DNA of 64,000 nucleotides from Gymnogyps californianus (lineage: Eukaryota; Chordata; Aves; Accipitriformes; Cathartidae): the NCBI RefSeq assembly GCF_018139145.2, contig NC_059471.1, positions 85,086,520-85,150,519 of the forward strand. The letters are read 5' to 3'. Below are positions 11,931 to 24,500 of this stretch, in pieces. Made by a program: the position numbers and the translations under genes. Positions within the stretch are counted from its first letter, which is position 1. Each line of letters begins with the position of its first letter. The notes below the pieces were generated by a model. The model was not told where the DNA came from. It made no database searches and saw nothing but the letters and a program-made list of their open reading frames with translations.

Positions 11931-12660
11931 ATAATATTCTCGCTGTAATATAGTGACTAATACAGAGCATCTGTTAAGCCTCCATCTCCAGAACAAGCCA
12001 TTGATTTCTAGTTGTTATTGCTGTATCTCTACTAACACAAGTTTGTATCCCATTTCTCTTTTTTTTTCCTTTTCTCTGATGTTCTGCCATATATCGGTGG
12101 CTTTAATTATGTTTTTTCCACTACAACCCTTAAAATCCTTTACCTCTACAAAGTGTTATGTCGTTATGGTACTTAGCATATACAGCTTTGCCTGATTCCT
12201 TTCTCAGGGATTAATTTATTTTGTGCTTTTTGTGTTGAGCTACATTTGCTGAGTGAACCAAATTCTTCTGCATTGACTGTGCTCAGCCTAGATTTATTTC
12301 CTAACATGAGAGCTAGAACAGCGTGTGAAGATATTCTTTTCAGTGTCTCTGTATTGACATCAGTGTACAAGTACAAACTTGGTACTGTGAACCAAAAGCG
12401 ACTCTAAAGGCCATTGTTCATCGCTTCGGTAATATAAGAGCCCTAATCAAAGGTAGCATAGGTCATGAGAACGTTTTTGTCTGGAAGATGCTGACACGGA
12501 GACGGTGTTTGGGGCAAGTGGGATGGGATAACCCTTGTAAATCTGACCCCTCCACTCAGTACCCTTTTCCCAGTATAAAGCCCCCACCCAATATCTTATT
12601 TTATTTCTTGCTCCACAGCCACTGCTCCGTCCTTTTACTTTGCAATCTATAACTTTCTGT
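11931..12660. other. Sequence between two antisense LINE pieces
   Basis: AT-rich DNA lying between two same-orientation L3/CR1-like pieces, so it may be the heavily diverged middle of one insertion. I could not align it confidently to a LINE, and it holds no gene. Confidence 0.4.
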
Positions 12661-12990
12661 TTGTCTCCATTAGTCATCTCTGACGCTGGACGTTGTCAAA
12701 ACTTTGTTTGAAAAATCTAACCTCAGTGTGCTATACAGCATCTGTCATGTTTTTCTTATCTGCCACGGCAGCATTATCTTCAAAGATATCCAGCAGGTTA
12801 GTTAAGCATGACCTCCTGTGTCTAAATGTATGCTGGCTGTCCTTAATCAAACTGTCTTTCCAGGTGTTCTCATGTCGCATCTCTTAAAGGTTTCCTGTGC
12901 CAGATGTTAATCCTACTGCTCTATAATTTCCTGGTTTGGCTCTTGACCTCTTTCGGGGGTGGGGGAAAGAAGTCAGAGTGCCACTTTTAG
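12661..12990 (-). mobile_element. Ancient CR1/L3-type LINE reverse-transcriptase relic, antisense
   Basis: The plus strand shows a CAGGTTAGTTAAGCATGACC block followed by a TGCTGGCTGTCC block and CTATAATTTCCTGG. In CR1/L3 elements the reverse complement of this order encodes the conserved stretch around the early reverse-transcriptase motifs. Stops and indels interrupt the frame, so it is not functional. Orientation and order fit a single old insertion with the piece at 11490-11930, whose 3' end lies to the left. Confidence 0.6.
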
Positions 12991-14794
12991 CTTTAAAAAT
13001 TTCTGCCAGACTCAGGGTACTTTAGTATAATATCTTCCTTACCCCCTCTTTTATCACCATTCTTGCTCAGTCTCATTAAAGGGGGGCTGACCATTAATGG
13101 GCACTTAGACCATATTCACCTTGCCAAACCAGTTGGTATCTCAGAGGCATGTTAAGTTTTTATAACTGAGAGGGTACATTGGTGCTTTGCCAGAAAACCA
13201 AAGGCCAAAACTGATGTACTCAAAATGGAGCAATGTTGTGGCTGCCCTTATTTATTAAAGGGGAAAAAGCTTGCAGAAATGGCTCAGACCTCTTGCACCA
13301 AGATGCAGCGCCTTGGGTTTTCTTCACGGACATGTGTTGGTGGATGGCTCCTTTCTTTGAATTGCAGCAGTTATGATGGTAGGAACAGTGTTGGTACCTT
13401 TTTTTTGGCCTTGGAGAAACAACCTGCAGTGCAGAGACTGTGTTTCTTGTTGATGAAGAAGGTAAATTGTCCTGTATGTGATGAGTCTTCCCTCTTCTGT
13501 ATGCCAGATTGGAGGGTTTTTTTCCTACTTCAGAAAGCCGTGCCATTTCTTATTCCTCTCTTCTTATGTGCAAATGATCTATAGTCCATGAAAGGTATTT
13601 TTTTCACATTGGTTGAGTTTTAGGCTGGTGGCCTGTATGGAGGAACTGAACCAAAGATCAGCTGCATGGGTCTCCATTCCCCTTTTTCAGTGAGTCAAAG
13701 ATTCACTTTTCTCAGCTTATCGCTGTGGGTGAGACATCAGCGCCAAGTAAGTGTGGAGGGTCCTTGTTCTTCCCTGTGGCTCTACAGAAACAGAGAATAG
13801 AAATGAAAGAATAAAGTGACAGATCGATTATCTCATATCATAACAGAAAATATTGAAAATATATATTATAAAACATGTAAGTAAAGACAAATGCCATTCT
13901 TCACTGATTCCCAAATTCATGACTCTCTTTGAAATATTAGATTAAAATGGTCCCATTTTAGCTCCATTAGAAACGAAAGCATGCCCCTATGTTTCTGTGC
14001 TAAACGCTATATTCTTAAAGAGGCCATGATAATATTTAACTAAACTGCTTTCCCTGTTTTTTAAATACCCAGAGCAAAAGCATTGCATGCCTTTACAGGT
14101 CAGAGTAACTGGAATTACCTTTATGGAGTGTCCTCACTTGCTTTTTAATTAACCTCTATACCCTTAATGTTGTGGTAATTAAGGGATATTTTCAAGATCT
14201 CAGATGAGCAGCGCACATACTGCCACCAAGTACAGGAGATCTTCTCTGGATAAGGGGAATTGTTGAATCAAGGCCAAACAGCAGACTCTTTCTTTTCAGT
14301 CCATAGGTCAGTATGATAAATGGGATTTAATCTTTGTCCACATAAGAGCAAAAGCACACAGATAACTTCATATAGACAGGTGTCGGGAGTTTTGCTGTTG
14401 ATTTCACTGCATGAGCGGGGGCTGCTTGTAGCATTTAAAGAAAAGCAGGTATGTAAGGGTTTGAGTCACGGGTGCCATAGGATGAACTTGGCCTTAAATA
14501 AACCAAGTCTTGCTCTCTTCCCCTCAGTTCCCATTCACTGCTGCTTCACTTAGAAAGCTGCTGATGTTTCTAAGAGTTTGGGGGGACTGTGCCTCCAGGT
14601 CAGGCTCTTCAAAGCCCAAAGGGTGGCTGAAATGCCTAGGAGGTTCCCAAATAACCATTAACATTTTGGTCCCTAATCTCTGCGAAGTAACTGCAGAGTT
14701 TTATGTGTTTCCCTTACAAAGCCTTTACAGACCTTTTTTTTCCCCCAATTTTGCATTTCTTGGTTTTGTATACTGATCTCCTTTAGAGATATGC
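12991..14794. other. Non-coding stretch, weak exon-like pattern
   Basis: A 119-codon ATG frame (13225-13584) is open but has no recognised domain and is within what chance gives in this much DNA. At 14300-14448 a CTCTTTCTTTTCAG acceptor-like run and a CAG|GTATGT donor-like word bracket a segment with an ATG immediately after an in-frame stop. About 13830-14190 is AT-rich with several TAATTA/AATTAA homeodomain-type words. A short hairpin of CCCTTAAT with ATTAAGGG lies near 14160-14185. None of these is strong enough to annotate separately. Confidence 0.5.
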
Positions 14795-14817
14795 AAAAAA
14801 AAAAAAAAAAAAAAAAA
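14795..14817 (+). repeat. A23 homopolymer
   Basis: Twenty-three consecutive A residues. I looked upstream for a retroposed transcript or SINE body that would make this a poly(A) tail and found none, so it is treated as a simple repeat. Confidence 0.9.
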
Positions 14818-17800
14818 GAGGCAGAAGCATTAATGTGCAACTGAGAAAACTCTTTCAACAGATATTATTACCACAAACCTGCATACCAGTCTGGTTTCGT
14901 TACTATAGCAGCAGCACTAGTGAGGTATGTTCTCAGGCTGTGAGACCATAAATCAAGTGCAAACCCTCTAGTTGTTTCCGGTAGGATCTTGTCCCGTTCT
15001 TCAATCTTCCCCTACCTGGGCTCACTGTGTAGTTCTGGTTTGGATAGTGGAACATCTGAAGCATAATTTGTAGAGGAAATCACTTTCCTCTCCAGCCGCA
15101 AGCCAGAAATGCCGAATTTTATGTCTCCATCAGCTGAGAAGACATTTTCTCTTGCGAGTCAGCTTAATTCTGGTTGTTTAATAGGTATTAATAAGTGTGG
15201 AGGCCTGAAAGCATCCAACTCATTCTTTTTAAAAATTAACAGAATATAAAATTATATTCAAAATTTGTTTGAAAACAATCCAGAAGAATTTGGATTGCCT
15301 CATCATTGTTAGGCAAATAACTGTATGAATGGGCTGCTTAGTTTTGTTAGAGGAACGAATGTGGAGTGAAATGACTGGCAAGACACAAATAATTGGTTTG
15401 GCCAGTGGCCTGATTTGGCTGGTTGGTCAGTTTGTCTGTCTTTGTTTCTTTCTCCAACAAAAATAAATGAGCTTCCCAGTTCATCTTTCATTTTCAGTAA
15501 AGCAAGTCTAGCCAGTCAGTTTTCTTCCTTGATTGATCAAAAGATCCAGAAACAGAAATGCAACCAAACCATGTGCAGCATTTGAAGGAAGGCTGTCAAA
15601 TTATTTTTATTAAATTGATTAATTGCAGGAAATTCCAGTTTCTGACTGACATACTATACTACAGATGCTCTTCAGAGAAAGGGATTGTTCTTTCAAGAAA
15701 CCTACCATGTGTTGGGTTTCTTTGGGCCTTTTTCTGCAGTGTTGATCTTTGCATCTGTAGTCTTTTTGTTTTGTCTTTCTTTTTAAAGAAGGGGAAAATA
15801 TAGGTGAGTAGAAATTTTTGTTAACATAACTCTCGGATTTCTTTGGCTCACAGCTATTTTAGTGTGATAAAATGCCAGTGGAGCAAACATAGTCTGTGCA
15901 GTCTTTTGCTGATGGGCATGCCATCTATGCTGGCAAGACTCGCACGTCTAGCTTCCACTGGAAAAACGGAAGGCTGAGCATGACTAGAGATGACAAACCA
16001 TGAGCTTGGTATGGACAAGAACATACTACTCAGAAAATATATAGAATGAGCTGCAGAATAATGGAGAAAAACCTCCTTTCCCAGAATAAAGGGGAAAAAC
16101 CTCCTTTCCCAGTCCCTCCTATCTTCATTTGCTTTGATCTTGGGTAACTATTGAGGAGTCAATATATATAAATGTGTTTTTTTCTGGCTGGCTACATTTT
16201 ATTAAAGCCACTGGTCAAAACAGTTGCTGGTGGACAGTTTGTTTTTGCATATAGAGCAGTGTGGTCTTCACACTAAATACAAGACTGCACTAGGTGGTTT
16301 GGTGACTTAACTGCTTACTGCTCTTGCTCTCCCCATCCTCATCCCCTCTGTTTTCAAAGCACTGCAGATGAATTCTGCTTTTAATGAGACTCCCTTGTTG
16401 CACGTTCCCTTGCCCATGTCTGTAGCGGGCAGCGTTAATCCAAGATGAGCTTGGAGCAGGTAGCAACTGGCCAGTGAGAGCTCAGTCTTTAATGAACGTG
16501 AGATCATTCTTTCTGCAGAAATGGTTCACCTGGTTTCCGTGCATCCAAACAGCTAGAATTTCAGTATGATCTCATACATTGTTTTCCCTGGGCAGCTTAC
16601 AGATGGCTTATCTTCCCCTTTGCATTGGCTTTAATCCCCATACCTGTTTACTTCCACTGCATTGTATTGTTGTTTCACCTATGTACGCTGAATGTACCAC
16701 CTGGGTTTTATTTTCAAGCTGATCTCCTTTGTGACTTGGGCTTTACTACGGATTCAAATGGACACACCCAAACGCATCCTTTTTTCTGCACGCTTTCCTT
16801 TTTTCAGTAAATGCTTTATTTAAACTTATGATGAGTTTAAATCTTTTTAGCCATGTAGTTGTTCTCGTCACTTGTGCTGGAAGTCATCTGTTACATACGA
16901 TTTTGTGAGGAGACTAAAAGTTTGTACTTTTTACTATGTTTGTTGTCGTTACTGCCTTTGAGTACAGTTCAAGATTTGTGTGGTGGGATGTACATCTATG
17001 CATGTGAGATACTTGTATCACACGTGTTTATGATTACCTTGGAGTGCATTCCTAGGTTTCTGCACCAGTGGAATAAATTGCATTTAGTTTGCAGTTCTGA
17101 CCTTCTCACCTGCACTCTGCTCACTATAATCTTACTCTGCAGGAATTGCTTTGAACACCTCAATTCAATAAGGCTGTTTTTATACAACACACTATTTTCT
17201 AATAAAAATAACCTGCTATAAAAATACTTTTCTTTTTTCCCCTCCGCCGTCCCTTGCAGCCTCCACTGAGTCACAGCAAGGAATGAATATTATGCTGATC
17301 TAAAACTTAAGCGCTACAGGCTTAGGTCTGTATATATTAAGAACAGATTATCTCATGAATCATCTGGGCTAGAACAGAAGATGTTTCACCAAGGTCCTTG
17401 AAAGCTTTCTTTTACAACTGGCAGGAATAATGAAATGTTATCACATCTTAGAAATAAAAGAATTATGTGGTTCAAGATGGAGGATAGAAATGATTTATCC
17501 TACTAGGGAAAAGGAAACTAAGGCAAAGGACAAGGCGAAGCGGGAGGCCAGGAGATGAGCCAGGTTGTGTCTCTGCTTTTCTCTTCCATTTGTTCCCTTC
17601 ATTGCCACAAGGAGAACGGCAGAATTGCTGTTCAGGGCCCTGCTCAAACTATCTCACTTCTGTGAGCATCCTTGTGTGAGGCACCTATGGCTTTTATTTT
17701 CTAGAACTTTATGGTTTTCCTCCCAATTATCCGTTAGGGATCCAGTCCAAGAAGTTTGAGTACAATTTAATTGCAACTAGTAGAAGATAACTTGTGCAAT

Positions 17801-19815
17801 GGTTGTTTCAGAAAACTTCTTCTATTTTTAATCTGAATATGAAAACATTTGTTTACAAGCTCATGTTGGAATGGCATGTGTAGATATTGTCACCCAGACA
17901 TTAGCAGGAAAACAGTGCATTGTGTCGTCTGTCTATATACGCGCTCCACTTTGAACACTCGCCAGTTTTCTGTACTTGAGCTAACTACTATGTTGAGCTC
18001 AATTAAAGTAATACAATATATGATATTTTAAAATGGTTATCACTCGCATGCACAGCAGATGTTTTGGGAACATATTTTCAAGCAGAGATAGCAGCTGACG
18101 GTGACTGTTTTGGTGCAATAAAATAGTAAGCACTGGACAGGAGGTCTCTCATCCCGCCTCCTCCTCCCATATTTAGTTTGATGGTGCAGAAACTCAACAG
18201 TAAAGTCACAGGTTAAATCACCTGTGTGTCAAGAGACGGTCTTCTAGTTTTCTTTTATGTACCCAAAAGGGTAAGACAGTTTGTTTCCAAAATGCAGAGG
18301 GAGGAGTTAGAGCGTGGCTTTGCTTGCTCTAGTACTGGAGAACCGTGGGACATGCCCTGAGCAGACCCAGCAAGGAAGGAGACAAAGCTAACGAGGCACC
18401 ATGTGTTTGTTTACACCCGGTCTAGGCGAATTTAGATCCTCCTAACTTGTGGGCCAGCTCTGCTGTAAGATCTGAAATGTGATTTGACTAAGAGTAAGAC
18501 TGATTACCCTGACTTTGTAATTAAGTCAGACGTAGTCAGTCTGCCTCTGACTAAGAGTAACTGCATCAAAAACGCAGCAACCGGTCTGTGTGCAGGGCTG
18601 GTTCCAGGGGACCGATGTGGCTCTGCCGGTTCATGTTTGTTCCAAAAACAGCACCGGGGTAACTTTGTACTGGCAGGCTTTATGCGGGATCGAGTGTCGT
18701 TCGTCCTCCCACAGCTGGCGTGAGGCCAGCATAAACTCCATATCATGTGTTCTAGCTAATTCATCTTAAATGTGATTATGTGCCCTGGGCTGATCCAGAT
18801 CAAATGTGTACTGAGAGCAAAGAGCCAGGATTAATGATCGTGGAGGCATGACCCGAATTCAGCCATGGAAGAGGAAGCTGTGATATAGTCTGGTTGCTCC
18901 GGCGGAGCTACTCGGCACTTCCTTCCTCAGGGAGCAGGGCCAGGAGCGGGAAAGGACCAAGTCACTCACGGGAAAGGTTTTTCATGGTGGTGGCGTCATT
19001 TTGTTCCTCTCCGAAGGTGCCTGTGTTTATTCTCCTCCTTTGAACTATGTAACTGCACACGTGGATTGACACAGGAGTTAGCAGATCCCTCTGTAAAATA
19101 CCAGCTTCTGTTTTGCTGTAGTCTCTCCAGATCTGATGACGAAGCTGGACCTTTCCATTGCTAGGATAGACCCAAGGCTCTCTTAAATTCTTAATTTAAG
19201 AGCCTCTTGTTGAACAAAGCTGCTACAAGTTTCTCTCTTTCTTTCCTTGACTGGAGGTCAGGGCTGCTGGATGTGCCTCTGGCACATCTCCGCACTGGAA
19301 CGCAGAGGTTTCTTCCTGAACCTCCTGCCCACCAACCTGTGGTGATCGCTATCTGAAAGTCCCAGCAGCGCTGCTCTCCGCTGCCCGGCCGTGTGGTTCA
19401 CGTCTGTCATGGGTGCTAGTGATGGATAAGTCTTTGGGTGGGAGACCTGTCAGGAGGCGGCATTTCCTGGCAGGTCGCTGCCAGGAGGGCAGAAGGAGGA
19501 GGATTTGTAGGTCTGATCCCCATAACCCAGGGGACCTTCTGACTGCAGAGCCATTGCAAGGCGTGGAAGTTAACGTCAAGCATTCCCTGGGGAAAGAAAA
19601 AGCTCTGCTGTTTTTGCTAGCATTGCAAGGACTACAGTAATAGAGAGCGTACAGCGATGATCTCCTATCACCTTACAATCCAAATACAACTGCCCAAATG
19701 TCAGTGTTGTAAACTGAAGCTCAGATGGGTGGCTGAGGAGAGGCCAACGTTGCTTGAGCTCGGTGTGGAAAGCTGGAGGTAGTTTTGCAGTGAGGCTTGT
19801 ACAAAGGTACCTATT
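14818..19815. other. Non-coding stretch with small repeats
   Basis: About 5 kb of unique sequence. The region 16550-17230 has a 120-codon hydrophobic plus-strand frame (16859-17221) that starts with TTG and matches nothing I know. An imperfect hairpin (AGGCTC..TTAAATT pairing with AATTTAAGAGCCT) sits at 19175-19205. No gene, RNA gene or confident transposon was seen. Confidence 0.55.
16066..16112 (+). repeat. Short direct repeat, 19 bp x 2
   Basis: GAAAAACCTCCTTTCCCAG occurs at 16066-16084 and again at 16094-16112, a 28-bp period. It looks like a local tandem duplication by replication slippage. Confidence 0.85.
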
Positions 19816-20225
19816 TTGGAAACACGGGGCTGTACTTCACCATCCTGCTTCTTCACCAGCCTGACCCTCATACCAAAAGCCCTTGATCACCTTTGGCTCC
19901 TCCTGCTCTCATGTCTCAAACCATCTGCAGTAGAAGCTTTGGCCAGGCTCCCATCTCTCACCCAGAACTTACCCATCTCCCTAAAACCTACCACTATTCT
20001 TCCACAGCAGTGCTGCTTTCATCTCCCTCTCTATAGCCACATTGCCATCCACTGTGAATGGCTCCCTCTGTTTCACCCCTTCATGCTCAAGCCCCCTTAT
20101 CCCCTTGCTGGTTTACTCCTATGTGCATGTTTCTCTTCCACACTGCCCTCTGACTCATTTGCTCCACTGGCCCTGCTAACCCTGCCTGCAGATTTTTCAT
20201 TTTTTTTACCAAGCATACTTTAGAT
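19816..20225 (+). other. C/T-rich strand-asymmetric stretch
   Basis: The plus strand is strongly enriched in C and T and poor in G for about 400 bases. A 135-codon frame is open (19816-20223) but has no ATG near its start and gives a low-complexity Leu/Pro/Ser-rich peptide. The composition resembles that of heavily decayed L2-type LINE DNA, but I could not match an ordered set of consensus blocks, so the origin is unresolved. Confidence 0.35.
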
Positions 20226-21056
20226 GTGAAATCTGCAGTTGATCTGTAAGTAAAGTCTTTTCCTGGCTCTGAAGACACTCCTTAACCCTGTTTTCTACAT
20301 AGAATTATGCAGCTGAGAGGCACTGGATGAGAGGAGTCAGCACTTCGTAATAATATTTCAGATATACAAATTGGAAGCATTTGCTTACATCTTTTTTACC
20401 ATACCTTTGCATATTACTTTGGCAGACAGTGGTGAAATACTTAGATCACAAACTCCCCCAGGCAGAGAGCAGGTCCTCCTATCTGCTTTTCACCTGGCAC
20501 TGGTACTGTTATCACATGAGCTTCTCATGATGGTAATTGGACCTGAAAATGGAGGGATTTTTTTCCCCATATGAAGTTTGTGAGGTTTTGATGAAGTATT
20601 TTCCCTAACACCTGAATATATTGCTTCTGAAACACTGCCAGGGCACTTTGTGAGTTTTACAGTTAATAGGTGCTTCAGGCTTCCGCTCTTCTCTTTAGCC
20701 TGGTCAAACCAATGGCTCCCCTGTGGTAAAGGGACACAGCCCATCCGGGACAGGCACCTAATGTGGCGTTGCGAGGGATGCAGGACATGACCCCGAGGCA
20801 AGAGCATAAGCAACACATGGAAATAGTTCCCCAGGTTCACTGCAGAAGCATTTAACACCTGTACTCTACAGGATTTAGTGTACTGACATTTTTCAACAGA
20901 AAACAGAAGTTTAGTAGAAAGTATTCCTTAAGCAGAAACCCAGTTTTCTGCATAGTTGTTTTCCAGAGGAAAAATTTCTATCAGTTCTCATCATAACAAT
21001 AGCTAAACCCTGAGCTGCTGCTGTATTTTAAACCTCCAGGATCTTTGGAGCCGTCC

Positions 21057-21095
21057 GTGTTGAAGGCTGTACATAGTTGTACAGTGTTGAAGGCT
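21057..21095. repeat. Small direct duplication with hairpin
   Basis: GTGTTGAAGGCT is present at 21057-21068 and 21084-21095. Between and overlapping them CTGTACA (21067-21073) pairs with TGTACAG (21078-21084) over a four-base loop. A third TGTACATAGT word follows near 21110. This looks like local slippage or a template-switch scar. Confidence 0.75.
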
Positions 21096-21283
21096 CTACA
21101 CCTCTCACTGTACATAGTGGGGATGCAAAGCTATCTTTGGAGAAAATGAAGAGGGTCAGAGTATCTGTGTAATTAGCAACAAAATCAAAGGAGGTTTGGA
21201 AATTCATTCCATCGTCATATTTCAAACCCGTTTTTAAAGTGACCTGGGCAACACCGTCTCGCAATGTTGGAAGCTGCTGGCGC

Positions 21284-21332
21284 AAACCACCTCTCATTCG
21301 TATCTCAGATGCTGAAGAATGAGAGGTGGTTT
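21284..21332. repeat. Perfect 16-bp inverted repeat, 17-nt loop
   Basis: AAACCACCTCTCATTC at 21284-21299 is exactly reverse-complementary to GAATGAGAGGTGGTTT at 21317-21332. Transcribed on either strand it would fold into a 16-bp hairpin with a 17-nt loop. The stem is shorter than a usual microRNA precursor (about 30 bp) and I recognise no known microRNA in it. A template-switch mutation during replication is an equally good explanation. Confidence 0.9.
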
Positions 21333-21521
21333 CGTTTTTGCAAAATTATGTTAAAAAAACACTGAAAATATCTGTGTGTGCAACTGCCAGTGGGCAAATT
21401 TAAAGTAGTGGATTGCTCTTCAGTATTAATCATGTTAATTTATGGCTAGATGTGACTCATTTGATTACTTATGAAAATCAAAGCCGAGTGATTTTCTTTA
21501 CCGTATGTAGGAAGATGGCAA

Positions 21522-21560
21522 GTGTGTGTGTGTATGTGCATGTGTGTGCGTGTGCGTGCA
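21522..21560. repeat. (TG)n imperfect microsatellite
   Basis: A run of TG dinucleotides interrupted by TA, CA and CG steps. Alternating purine-pyrimidine throughout. Confidence 0.85.
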
Positions 21561-24500
21561 TTGTCCAAAGAGGGAGTTACCTCACCAATCACACTCGTTT
21601 GCCGCCTTTCATCCTTGCAACCCATGAAACAAGAATTAATGCAAAATCAGTTTTCAGTGCTTTTTTTTTTTTTTTTTTTTAAATAATGGACTGCCTGTCC
21701 CAGCAGTTTGCTTCATTTTTTCCTGGGGATTTCTTAACTCAAGATGTCTGACAGAACTACAGGAGGTTTCACATTCAGCATTTTGATGGTTTCCCATGTT
21801 CTGTTCTTTATTTTTGGAAATTATCACAAGAATAGCTTGAACCAGTTTGACCTGTTTGTACATCTCATAGCACAATGGGGCTCTAATTGAGGCATCTCAC
21901 ATTACTGAGCTGATGCCATTATTATTTAAAAGCAAGTAGGTACCTATTAGGAATATTTATTCCCTGTCTTCTATCAAGAAAGCAATTTTCTAAAGAGAGT
22001 CGTGTTTTTGTCTTATTTAGGGTATTGATTACCTACTGCTTTGAAATAAAAAGAGATTTATATGCTCTGCTGCTAGATAATCTGTGAAGGACTGTTATGG
22101 TAAGATTGAGCCCCTAGGCTGGGAGCCAAGAAGAGAGGGGATGTTTTGCAGCTTGGCTCTACCTTTCTCACATGATTCATCGGATGCTATTTAAATCTCT
22201 TTGTACCTCTGTTCAGTTCTCAATTTCACAAGAAAGTAGTAATTGTAATTGTCGTGATGCTGAGCTCCCTGGCTCATGGGGCCTGCAGGAGCACTTGCCA
22301 TGATACGGAGACAATGTGCAGACAGCTCTTCCGCTCTGCTGTCAGCCCCAGATGTTCAGAAGTCAAGTCACTTGAGATTTGTTTAACTTTTTTAAATTAT
22401 TATTTGTTTTTTAAATCTTGAAACATTTTGAAGTGTTTTTATTAATCTACAGTGAGATTAGCTAGAAAAATTCTTAGTTTTAAATCAAAACAGGGTCTCT
22501 TGCAATCAGGTGATGCCAAGACCTGAGGCTTTCGGCAGAGCAGCAGATATCGTAGCTAAAATGGTGAGGGTCGATGTACACTAGTATGCAGTTCTGCAGA
22601 TGTTGCTCTTCCCGGGAGAAGAAACGCAGAGCTGCAGGAGGAGCAGTGAAGGAACCTGCATGTTCCATAGCAGCAGTAGTAGTTTCCTAAAGCTCCCCTC
22701 AAGAGGAAAAAGGGCTTTTGATAAATGGAGACATCGGGGGAATCTGTAGGCAGGGGAAAAAAAAAAAAAAGAGCAGTTTCAAAAAAGGCAGAGGATTGAC
22801 TCTTCATGTTTTCAGACAGATGCAGAGTTAAGGGCTTGAGAGGATGCTGAAGAATTTAAAATTCCTATCAGTGTGTCAGTAGGTGTGTTTTGCACAGCTT
22901 ATATTGAGTGAATCTGAAGGAAGCACTGAGTAACATGTTCCTGGTAGTAGTATTTGCAGGGATGGAGGTAAAGGAGCACTGTCTCCCAAGCTGTTCTTGA
23001 AGTAGTAACACCATACTTTGTGTTGGCGTGAGCAACTCGAGTGCAGCCTGTGCATTCTCCACCCCCCCAGGAATACCTACTCAGTGCTGCTTACAGATCG
23101 CCTATGCTGAAAAGACTGCTTCCCCAGCTGGTGGCATGTACAGTCGAGATCTCGTCCTACCTATTTTTGGTTGTTTGTTTATTGTACACGTTGACTGTGA
23201 CTCAGTGGAAGATGGGAGCAGACCTTGTAAGAACTGCGTAATTAACAGATCGGTCTCAAAGCAGAGGATGATGAATATAGTGGGGCTGCAAGGGGGGCAT
23301 AAGAAACACAGAGGGGCAGATTTTCTGCTGCTGTGTGTTTTCATAGCCCCACTGACCTCAGCCGATCGTTGGCACCCAGCCGGGGCACTGGCGTGAGCTT
23401 TTGAGGCACCACAGCACGAGGGCAGGGCCCCATCCGACGGGCTCCCCGCTGCCCTCACACAGCCTGGCTGGCAGCACGCTCCTGCTTCTCAGGGCAAAAA
23501 GCTGAAAACTTCAAAAGCTGAAAGCTTCCACGAGTGACCTTTTCTCCAGGCTGCTCCAAATTTTGTGTTTGCCCCGTGCGCTGCGAGACACCCTGCCCAA
23601 ATTGCCACTGCTGGCACGCGAGGAGAGGGCTGCCGCTGGCAGAGCAACCTGCTAAGCATCCGCCCCGCAGCCAGCACCTGCAAACGTGAGGCTGCCGTGC
23701 ACTAAAAAACCCCGTTTGGATTATAAAGCCCGTAGGGAGGCAGAGCCCTGGCAGGAGAGCATCCTGGTTTGTGGCAGCATCTGCAGGGACCTTTTCCTGT
23801 TTCCCCTCTGAAAATTAGTTTTAGGAAATCCGCGTGGTTGCCCTTTTTTATCTCTCTTTGCCTGAATGAGTATTGCGGTGAGGCAGTGACGGGGCAAGAG
23901 ATGGTGCAGGGGTCGTTGGTAACCCCGACCTCGGTGCTTGCCAGCAGTTCACTGCCGCTGACAATGGTATGGACATCACAACTGGTGCCTGGTGTCCGCT
24001 GCATGTTGCATTTTCATTAGGGAAATCACCTATGGGGGATTATTGGGTCTGCACAAACCCAGTCGGGGGTCTGGAAGTGACACGTATTTAAAATGAGATA
24101 AATGAGGATGTCACTTGAGTTCAGCCTTTTCGAGTTGTCAGAGATTAATGATTTATTTCAAATTCCTGACATAGTTCTCAGTCTCAGATTCTGGCTGCAT
24201 CTGTTAATCCTCCTGGCTGTACGAAAATCTGGAAAACAGGAATCCTAAAGTTTCAAAAGGCAGAACGTAAATTAAGATCTCCTCAAGACAATCTTCCAAA
24301 CTTCTTTTTTTTTTTTTTTTTTTTAAATTGAGATTTTAAAATTACTCCCATTCCTGCTTGAAGTGTAAGTCATAGTTTTTGGATTGCCTGGGGCAGACAA
24401 TGCTGCATAGTCTATGTGTTTTGAAATTTCCAATCATTTGCTATGTGTATGCATGATTGTATTAATTGGATTATGTTCTGAGTGTATAGATACTGCACTA

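Noticed and set aside
11931..12660. Possible middle of the antisense L3/CR1 element
   Set aside because: I could not find ordered consensus blocks, so it is not called as transposon.
13225..13584. 119-codon ATG-initiated frame on the plus strand
   Set aside because: Length is within chance expectation for six frames over 64 kb, and the peptide has no recognisable motif.
14300..14448. Splice-like pair (TTTTCAG acceptor, CAG|GTATGT donor)
   Set aside because: The frame has a stop just after the acceptor and the rest is too short to support a coding exon; kept only as a remark.
14530..14817. A23 run considered as a poly(A) tail of a retrocopy
   Set aside because: No gene-like or SINE-like body is recognisable upstream and no flanking target duplication was seen.
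19650..19735. Weak MIR-like block (AAACTGAAGCTCAGA)
   Set aside because: Only one short word fits; flanking consensus blocks are missing.
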